The notes beneath the pieces are model-generated. The model ran no database searches and had not been told where the DNA came from. It was given only the letters and a program-made list of their open reading frames with translations. Positions 15,946 through 24,303 of a DNA stretch of 24,303 nucleotides are shown piece by piece. The stretch's first letter is position 1, and each line of letters opens with the position of its first letter. The stretch lies in assembly GCA_002501065.1 (NCBI GenBank), contig DLRK01000078.1:1-24303 (forward strand), written 5' to 3'. A program made the position numbers and the translations under genes. Source of the stretch: Akkermansiaceae bacterium UBA7890 (GTDB lineage Bacteria; Verrucomicrobiota; Verrucomicrobiia; Verrucomicrobiales; Akkermansiaceae).

Positions 15946-15951
15946 ACTCCC

Positions 15952-18933
<2,982 letters not shown>

Positions 18934-18938
18934 CGGGG

Positions 18939-19349
18939 TCAGTCCACCAGCGGATTGACCACGGTCACCTCCCCAAAGACCCTCCCCGCCTCCAGGGCAT
19001 CGCTCCACAGTTGCCGCACTCCCGCCCTCTGCGCTGCAGCCACGATCCAGGAGTCCCAGACCGGAAGTTCAAATCTCCGTCGCAACTCAAAGGCCGCGGC
19101 CACGAGATCCCCGTCCTCCGGAACCACGCACCACTCGAGATAACTCTCAACCAACTGGGCCAGAACGTCCCGCTCCAGGTCGGGAGAACGGTTCAAGGCG
19201 CGCCAGAGTTCGCGGCACACCTGCACACTGATCACCGGCAGGACGGGCAATTGCCACAGCTCCCGCACCAGGCGGTTGGCCACCACATGCCGGGCGGCTC
19301 CCCTGTCGTGGGCGGATACCAGGATCGTCGTGTCAACGAAGACACTCAC
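18939..19349 (-). CDS. vapC: PIN-domain toxin, VapC family
   Basis: A 136-residue PIN-domain protein. The acidic active-site set is in place: D6 in FVDTTIL, E47 in VCRELW, D99 in VWDSWIVAAA and D117 in LWSDAL. VapC toxins are magnesium-dependent RNases, often cutting tRNA or rRNA, held inactive by VapB. The start is GTG at 19349, overlapping the antitoxin stop by four bases (GTGA), the classic translational coupling of toxin to antitoxin. The target RNA is unknown. The gene ends five bases from the stop of the convergent PVC heme protein, with no terminator between, so the transcripts may overlap. Confidence 0.88.
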   Translation of the reverse strand: MSVFVDTTILVSAHDRGAARHVVANRLVRELWQLPVLPVISVQVCRELWRALNRSPDLERDVLAQLVESYLEWCVVPEDGDLVAAAFELRRRFELPVWDSWIVAAAQRAGVRQLWSDALEAGRVFGEVTVVNPLVD

Positions 19350-19624
19350 TCGCGCCTTCTGTGCCCCTCGCCGTCGAGAGAAACCGGATGATCCAGATAC
19401 CCGAGGGCCCGTCGCCGTGCTTCATCAAAGGCCGCCAGTTCCTTGTCCACCACCCGGACATCCTTGCCCATCACCTCCGCCACCGCGCTGGCCACCTCGC
19501 TTCGTCCCAGACGCTCCCTGATCAATTCCGCCAACCAACCACTCAGCGACTGCCCCGCATCAACCGCCTCATGCCGCGCCGCCCGCACCAGGGCTTCCTC
19601 CAATTTCACTGTCACATTCTTCAT
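19346..19624 (-). CDS. vapB: Antitoxin, ribbon-helix-helix, VapB-like
   Basis: A 92-residue protein encoded immediately upstream of vapC. Its N-terminus, MKNVTVKLEEALVRAARHEA then GQSLSGWLAELIRERL, has the strand-helix-helix pattern of a ribbon-helix-helix DNA-binding domain. The C-terminal half is charged and probably disordered until it wraps the toxin (DKELAAFDEARRRALGYLDHP). Antitoxins of this kind neutralise the PIN toxin and repress their own operon. ATG 19624 has no Shine-Dalgarno; instead a palindrome covers the start codon, and the gene may be read leaderless or with short-leader translation. The family assignment rests on pattern and context, not on a close named relative. Confidence 0.78.
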   Translation of the reverse strand: MKNVTVKLEEALVRAARHEAVDAGQSLSGWLAELIRERLGRSEVASAVAEVMGKDVRVVDKELAAFDEARRRALGYLDHPVSLDGEGHRRRE

Positions 19625-19645
19625 CGTGCTACACGATTACACGAT
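19623..19645. promoter_or_regulatory. Palindrome and direct repeats at the vapBC start (operator candidate)
   Basis: ATCGTG-cta-CACGAT (19623-19637) is a perfect 6-bp inverted repeat that covers part of the antitoxin start codon (19622-19624). The unit TACACGAT occurs twice in tandem (19630-19637, 19638-19645), followed by a degenerate TGCACG. Such spaced half-sites are the usual binding pattern of ribbon-helix-helix antitoxins; the role is inferred. Confidence 0.55.
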
Positions 19646-19802
19646 TGCACGGGAGCCAGCAACCTTGTTTTTAGGCCACTTATTCACATTAAGCTCCCCG
19701 TTCCGGAAGGCCTGTCTCCACCTGGCTCTCTCCCTTACACAACGACAGAACGCATTGAAGGATCCCAATCCGGTTGTGGCCCTTCTTGCCGCTCCTCACC
19801 GG

Positions 19803-19839
19803 AAAAACGGTAGCCTTATTCTGACCCGGGGAATGAGGC
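19803..19839 (-). terminator. Intrinsic terminator-like hairpin for the DUF1501 gene
   Basis: Read on the minus strand, GCCTCATTC pairs with GAATAAGGC (nine positions, one C-A mismatch) around a 9-base loop, and five T's follow five bases later. It begins a few bases downstream of the DUF1501 stop at 19843. The mismatch lowers confidence. Confidence 0.5.
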
Positions 19840-19842
19840 AAC

Positions 19843-21309
19843 TCAGGCGAGGATCTCCCTGATCACATTGCCATGCACGTTGGTGAGACGGCGATCTATG
19901 CTGTCCTTGCGGAAGGTGAGGCGCTCATGATCAATCCCTAGCTGATGCAGGATGGTGGCATGAATGTCATAGCACTCGGTCGGGCTGGCGCGATCGAGCG
20001 GCTTGTAGCCCCACTGGTCGCTCTCCCCATGGGTTACTCCGCCCCTGATACCACCACCTGCCAGCCAGTTGGTGAAGACGTAGGGATTATGATCCCGCCC
20101 CTTCTTGCCCTGGGAGGAAGGCATCCGACCGAACTCGGTGGTCCAGAGAATGAGGGTATCCTCCAGCATCCCCCGCTGTTTGAGATCCTTGATGAGGGCA
20201 GACGCACCGATCGCCATGCCATTTGAAAGAGGGCCGTGATCCCGCACGATGTCCTCGTGGCTGTCCCAATTGCGCCGCGGGAAACCGTTATCGCATCCTG
20301 ACCAGATCTGCACGAAACGCACGCCTCTTTCCAGAAGACGGCGTGCCGCCAGGCACTTGCGCCCGAAGTGATCCGCTTCCTCCACCGCATTGATGTTCTT
20401 GTCCCACTTCGTGCCATCTGGCTGAAGGCCGTACATCTGGCGAATATACTGTGGTTCCCCGGAGATATCGAGAGCCCCCGGCGCAGTCAGTTGCATGCGG
20501 GCGGCCAGCTCGTAACTCTTGATGCGGGCCTCCAGACGCGAGTCCCCTTCCCGTCCGGCGGCATAGGCACCATTCACTCTGGCAAGAAGCTTCTGGCCAT
20601 CCGATTCCGCTCCCGCCGTGATGTAGTCCGCACTTCCGGGTGGATGCAGATCGGTGATGGGATTGACCATCCCGGGACGGATGATGGTCCCCTGGTGCTG
20701 GGCGGGTAAAAAGGCAGCTCCCCAGTTCTTGGGGCCATTGGAGGCGAAGCCCCGGTGATCCGGGAGAACCACAAAGGTGGGTAAATCGTCATTCATGCTC
20801 CCCAGCCCGTAGCTCACCCAGCACCCCATCCCGGGGAAGCCCGGGAGGTCGAAACCGGTGGCCTGCAGGTAGGTGGCCTGGCTGTGAACCCCGGTCTTGC
20901 CGATCAAATTGTGGACGAAGGCCATTTCATCGACCACTTCGCCGAGGGGAGCAACCGTCTCCCCCAGCATCTTTCCGCATCCTCCATAGGGCTTGAAATC
21001 CCAGAAGGGCTTGAGCCAGGGACCAAGGCCGTTCTGGAAGGCTTCCACGTGCTCACCAAAGTCGGACTTCTCGCCATGATGCTTGATGAGGGCCGGTTTG
21101 TAGTCGAAGAGGTCGATGTGGCTGGCCGCGCCACCCATGAACATCTGCACCACCCGCTTGGCCTTGACGGGATGGTGGGTTCCATCCTTCAGGAGGCCGG
21201 TGGTCCCGGCACCGTGGGCGCCCTCCTGACCCAGCATGGAAGCGAGTGCGATGCCGCCAAGGCCACCCCCTGATTGCCAGAGAAAATCACGCCGCGAGGA
21301 GATGTTCAT
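19843..21309 (-). CDS. DUF1501 family secreted protein (Tat signal)
   Basis: A 488-residue protein of the DUF1501 family. The N-terminus has a twin-arginine motif, SRRDFLWQSGGGLGGIALASML, so it is probably exported folded. Family landmarks include VQMFMGGAASHIDLFDYKP, GKTGVHSQAT, FPGMGCWVSYGLG, DLPTFVVLPD, RGVRFVQIWSGCDN, WDSHEDI, DHGPL, ILWTTEFGRMP and GRDHNPYVFTNWLAGGG. The fold is thought to be alkaline-phosphatase/sulfatase-like, with His and Asp metal ligands in these motifs, but the activity is undetermined. The ATG at 21309 is preferred over an upstream GTG at 21333 that would overlap the preceding gene. It lies one base after the DUF1549/DUF1553 gene stop, the usual partner in PVC genomes. 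Confidence 0.93.
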   Translation of the reverse strand: MNISSRRDFLWQSGGGLGGIALASMLGQEGAHGAGTTGLLKDGTHHPVKAKRVVQMFMGGAASHIDLFDYKPALIKHHGEKSDFGEHVEAFQNGLGPWLKPFWDFKPYGGCGKMLGETVAPLGEVVDEMAFVHNLIGKTGVHSQATYLQATGFDLPGFPGMGCWVSYGLGSMNDDLPTFVVLPDHRGFASNGPKNWGAAFLPAQHQGTIIRPGMVNPITDLHPPGSADYITAGAESDGQKLLARVNGAYAAGREGDSRLEARIKSYELAARMQLTAPGALDISGEPQYIRQMYGLQPDGTKWDKNINAVEEADHFGRKCLAARRLLERGVRFVQIWSGCDNGFPRRNWDSHEDIVRDHGPLSNGMAIGASALIKDLKQRGMLEDTLILWTTEFGRMPSSQGKKGRDHNPYVFTNWLAGGGIRGGVTHGESDQWGYKPLDRASPTECYDIHATILHQLGIDHERLTFRKDSIDRRLTNVHGNVIREILA

Positions 21310-21310
21310 C

Positions 21311-24076
21311 TTAATCGACAAAGCTGAATTCACTGAAATTGAAGAGGAGACGGCACATCGCGGACAGGCCGTGTTTCCCGGCGAAGGACTTGAACAACAC
21401 GTGCTCTTCAGTGGTCGGTTTGCGGGAAAGGGTCAGCTCCACGGCCCGGACGATGGGATCGGGATCCTTCTCCACATGGGAAGCGAAGTGCTCCGCCATG
21501 CGTACCATGAAGGCATTATTGAGAAGCGCAAGGGCCTGCAGGGCGGTAGTGGTCTCACCCCGCTTGTCCACCAGCTGCGAGGGATCGGCACAATCGAGAG
21601 TCTCCATGAAGGGCTGCGGCTGGGAACGGATGATGAACCGGTAGATCGACCGGCGGTGCGTGGCGGGGTCGTCATGGTTGGCCTTATGGTACTGGTAGTG
21701 CGGTGAGTGCTGGGGCTGCTCAATCACGAAATCCTTGAAGGACGGTCCCTCCATCCTGCGATCGAGCTTCCCGGACACGAGCAAAACCGTATCACGCAGG
21801 GCTTCCGCCTCGATCCGTCGCCGATTCTGCCGCCAGAGAAACCGGTTTGAATCGTCACGCGCGTGCTGTTGCTCATCGTGCACACTCACCTGCCTGTAGA
21901 CCGCACTGTTCAGGATCAACCGGTGCAGGCTCTTGAGAGAGCCCCCGCCCTCACGGAATTCCACCGCCAGCCAGTCCAGCAGTTCGGGATGGCTGGGTCG
22001 GCCCCCCACCCGCCCAAAGTCATTGGGCGTCCCCACGATACCCTGCCCGAAGTGGTAGTGCCACACACGGTTCACAATGCTGCGCCAGGTGAGGGTGTTC
22101 TCAGGGTGCGTGATCCACTCCGCCAGGGCGACCCGGCGGTCTCCTTCCCTGTGATCCCCGGGCAACTCGAAGACCGGCGAGCGGCCCGGCACGATTCCCG
22201 GCACGGCGGCCGGCATCACCGCGTCACCCGGGCTGGTCACATCTCCACGATGCAGGATAAAAATATCGCGCGGTTTTCCTCCCACGTGTCCACGGCCCTT
22301 GAAGGTGCCGCTTCCCTTGTGGACCGTCCCTGCGTAAACCATCTGCGGCTTGGACAGCTTCCCCAAATCAGTCTCCATCCTGCCCAGATGTTTCTGCAGT
22401 GTTTTCTCGCGCTCATTCAATTCCGGCCTGGCCAGGCTGGTCATGAGAGCCTCGCGCCTGGCGGTCACGGTCTTGAGTTGAGCCTTTAGCTCACCGGATC
22501 CCGCATCGGCCAGTCGCAGCAGGTCTCCCGCTGCCCCTTCGGTGCTCTCTTTCCCAACCACCAGATCGCCCAGCGGATAGGCCCCGTAGATACCGTCAAC
22601 GAGATCGGCCTTGGCCCAGCGGGGAGCCGCCTCAATGCTGTCGAGGGCAGTGACCTTTTCCACCCTGACGATGGTTTTGTCACTGATCACCGCCATCTCA
22701 CCAAGGGCGAAGATCCAGTCGTTGCTCTCCGGTTGTCCCTTCCTGCGGCGGCTCCACAACCTGGTGGCTGTCACGCGCACGTAGCGGGCCACACTACCCT
22801 TCCCGTCGAGGACCAGGGGACGCCCTCCCGGCCTCGGGTAATCAGCCTGGCTGTGGTCGGCCAGATGAGCGGATCTGGAGAAGTCAGCCTTGTTCGAACT
22901 CTCAACGCGGAAGCGATGCGGAAACCCGAAGTCCGCGAAACCATACTCATCCGCACCCACCAGCACGATCTTGTCGAGGAGCCGGGCTTTCCCAAGATCG
23001 ATCTGCACCCACTTCACGGTATCCCGGCTCGCGGCCACCGTGCTGTGATAACCATAGCGCCCGGACCGCTCAGCACCCTTCCTTGGCGTCATGTTGAGCT
23101 TCGCATTGAGCTCCGTAATTTCCTTCTCGAGAGCAACCACCTCGGGAGTCTTCAGGGCCTGGAGGGTCTTCCGCGTCTCGCTCAGCTTTTCCTGCAGCGC
23201 GCTCTTCTCCCTGGTCAACGCAGCCCGCCGGGCAGCCAATTCGGGACCGGCGTCATAGGGCCGGTCGGCCCGGTCCAGGGCCGCGAAGACCGACTGCAGG
23301 GAGTAGTAGTCCTTCATGGTAACCGGATCGAGTTTGTGATCATGGCACTGCGCACACTGCACCGTAATCGAACAGAACGAATTCATGGTGGTCGTCACCA
23401 TGTCATCGCGGTCGAGATGGCGCGCCACCTTCCCGTCGATCTTCTCCTCCGGCACCTCCGCGTGCCCGATGAAGTCCCATGGACCAGAGGCGATGAATCC
23501 GGTGGCCACGATACCATCCACCGTGTCGGGCCAGAGGACATCGCCCGCCAGTTGCTCCTTGACGAAGCGCACATAGGGCCTGTCGGCATTGAAGGCGCGA
23601 ATAACGTAGTCGCGGTAGGGCCAGGAATTGGGGCGCGGCTTGTCCTTGTCGTAGCCATGGCTCTCCCCGTAATGAACCACGTCGAGCCAGTGGCGGGCCC
23701 AGCGCTCGCCATAGCCTGGTCTGGCAAGGAGCTTGTCGACCAGCTTCCCGTAGACCTCGGGGTCGGGATCCCGCACGAAGGCTTCCACCTCCGCAGGGCT
23801 CGGCGGCAGACCGATGACATCGAAGTAGAGACGCCGGATCAGGATGCGACGATCCGCTTCGGGTGAGAGTCGCAGGCCACGCTCCCGGTGTTTGGAGACA
23901 ATGAACGAATCAACCGGGGTTTTCACCCTTCCGGCATCAGGCCCCCTCGCTTCCGGAACGAGAGGACGCCTGAGGGGCTGCAACGACCACCAGGTTTCCT
24001 CCCCTTCGGCAAAACCAGAGCCCCCCAGTCCAACGAGGAACCAAAGCACCAGGGGATCTGTTCTCGATCGAGGCAT
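21311..24076 (-). CDS. DUF1549/DUF1553 cytochrome-type protein with discoidin-like insert
   Basis: A 921-residue secreted protein. A signal peptide (VLWFLVGLGGSGFAEG) is followed by DUF1549 (PSCyt2), with VDSFIVSKHRERGLRLSPEADRRILIRRLYFDVIGLPPSP and the heme-like CAQCH (C241, C244, H245). A coiled-coil stretch (about 275-320) precedes a domain at about 340-465 that looks like an F5/8 type C (discoidin) sugar-binding domain: VKWVQIDLGKARLLDKIVLVGADEY, RFRVESSNKADF, ARYVRVTATRLW. The C-terminal DUF1553 (PSD1) shows LAEWITHPENTLTWRSIVNRVWHYHFGQGIV and LHRLILNSAVYRQ. The common N-terminal PSCyt1 heme domain is absent. ATG 24076 is chosen because it gives a normal signal peptide; a GTG start at 24118 would add 14 unlikely residues. 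It is followed after one base by the DUF1501 gene. Confidence 0.92.
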   Translation of the reverse strand: MPRSRTDPLVLWFLVGLGGSGFAEGEETWWSLQPLRRPLVPEARGPDAGRVKTPVDSFIVSKHRERGLRLSPEADRRILIRRLYFDVIGLPPSPAEVEAFVRDPDPEVYGKLVDKLLARPGYGERWARHWLDVVHYGESHGYDKDKPRPNSWPYRDYVIRAFNADRPYVRFVKEQLAGDVLWPDTVDGIVATGFIASGPWDFIGHAEVPEEKIDGKVARHLDRDDMVTTTMNSFCSITVQCAQCHDHKLDPVTMKDYYSLQSVFAALDRADRPYDAGPELAARRAALTREKSALQEKLSETRKTLQALKTPEVVALEKEITELNAKLNMTPRKGAERSGRYGYHSTVAASRDTVKWVQIDLGKARLLDKIVLVGADEYGFADFGFPHRFRVESSNKADFSRSAHLADHSQADYPRPGGRPLVLDGKGSVARYVRVTATRLWSRRRKGQPESNDWIFALGEMAVISDKTIVRVEKVTALDSIEAAPRWAKADLVDGIYGAYPLGDLVVGKESTEGAAGDLLRLADAGSGELKAQLKTVTARREALMTSLARPELNEREKTLQKHLGRMETDLGKLSKPQMVYAGTVHKGSGTFKGRGHVGGKPRDIFILHRGDVTSPGDAVMPAAVPGIVPGRSPVFELPGDHREGDRRVALAEWITHPENTLTWRSIVNRVWHYHFGQGIVGTPNDFGRVGGRPSHPELLDWLAVEFREGGGSLKSLHRLILNSAVYRQVSVHDEQQHARDDSNRFLWRQNRRRIEAEALRDTVLLVSGKLDRRMEGPSFKDFVIEQPQHSPHYQYHKANHDDPATHRRSIYRFIIRSQPQPFMETLDCADPSQLVDKRGETTTALQALALLNNAFMVRMAEHFASHVEKDPDPIVRAVELTLSRKPTTEEHVLFKSFAGKHGLSAMCRLLFNFSEFSFVD

Positions 24077-24223
24077 TGCCGGATGGGATGCTAGCGTAAA
24101 ACAACTCTCAAACACCACCGGATTTATCCCTCAACTATGTGAAGGACCCGGAATCCCATCCGACCTGGACGAAGCGGCAGGCCCACCCACCGGACACTCT
24201 CCTCACCGCCCCCCAACCAAAAA

Positions 24224-24248
24224 GCGGTGGAGCCACCGACTCCACCGC
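24224..24248 (-). terminator. Intrinsic terminator of a leftward gene beyond the right edge
   Basis: GCGGTGGAG and CTCCACCGC form a perfect 9-bp stem around a 7-base loop. Five A's stand on the left on the plus strand, so on the minus strand the hairpin is followed by TTTTT. The sense is leftward, implying a gene that ends just right of here; a TGA at 24294-24296 in one minus frame may be its stop. The rest of 24077-24303 shows no coding pattern. Confidence 0.6.
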
Positions 24249-24303
24249 CTGGAAAAGGTCTCCCCCGTCTCTTCAGTGAGAGGGTTCGCGGCCTCAGGGC
24301 ACG

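Noticed and set aside
19646..19842. Remnant of a mobile element near vapBC
   Set aside because: I saw no terminal inverted repeats, target duplications or transposase fragments; only operator-like and terminator-like structures are visible.
22733..23866. Open frame of about 377 codons on the plus strand over the DUF1549/DUF1553 gene
   Set aside because: The minus strand encodes unmistakable family motifs including CAQCH; the plus frame has none.

Overview
The window reads as a high-GC chromosomal segment of a Planctomycetes-Verrucomicrobia-Chlamydiae (PVC) superphylum bacterium, most likely a verrucomicrobium. The evidence is four PVC-typical secreted gene families: a DUF1552 protein next to a DUF1587/1592/1588/1585 cytochrome, a DUF1549/DUF1553 cytochrome next to a DUF1501 protein, a PVC-type beta-propeller/HEAT/heme-c protein, and a formylglycine sulfatase. 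The taxonomic call is inference from gene content; no rRNA gene is present.

Left part (1-5039): a truncated sulfatase reads leftward. It diverges from a two-gene operon, DUF1552 then a di-heme-motif DUF1592-class protein with an inserted LamG-like domain. A 24-bp imperfect palindrome lies in the divergent gap. Middle-left (5181-8628): a small SET-domain protein, a YceH/DUF480 protein and an EF-G-like GTPase, closed by a strong hairpin at 8660-8687.

Centre (8737-13309): a molybdenum cofactor (Moco) cluster. moaA and a MOSC-domain gene read leftward; moeA, moaC, a MobA-MoaD fusion and moaE read rightward from an 83-bp divergent gap holding an 18-bp perfect palindrome. MoaA and MoaC make cPMP, MoaD/MoaE convert it to molybdopterin, MoeA inserts Mo and MobA adds GMP. 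In two places (moaA to MOSC, moaD to moaE) the codons of the functional C-terminal Gly-Gly tail also form the Shine-Dalgarno sequence of the next gene. MogA/MoaB and MoeB are not in the window.

Right of this cluster (13346-15806), on the same strand and closely spaced, are a C39-like papain-fold protein with an apparently intact Cys/His/Asp/Gln set, and a three-helix membrane-anchored alpha/beta-hydrolase whose nucleophile Ser is replaced by Ala. Then come the PVC propeller/HEAT/cytochrome protein (15952-18933), a convergent VapBC-type toxin-antitoxin pair (18939-19624), and the leftward operon DUF1549/DUF1553 then DUF1501 (24076 to 19843) with an intrinsic-terminator-like hairpin behind it. 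At the far right a leftward terminator suggests another gene beyond the edge.

No gene-free stretch exceeds 300 bases. The largest gaps are 24077-24303 (leftward terminator), 19625-19842 (vapBC operator repeats and DUF1501 terminator), 6340-6546 (a 5-bp hairpin just after the YceH gene, otherwise nothing recognised), 15807-15951 (a 6-bp GC hairpin and a Shine-Dalgarno) and 5040-5180 (a 6-bp hairpin). I saw no tRNA, rRNA, CRISPR array, insertion sequence or riboswitch.
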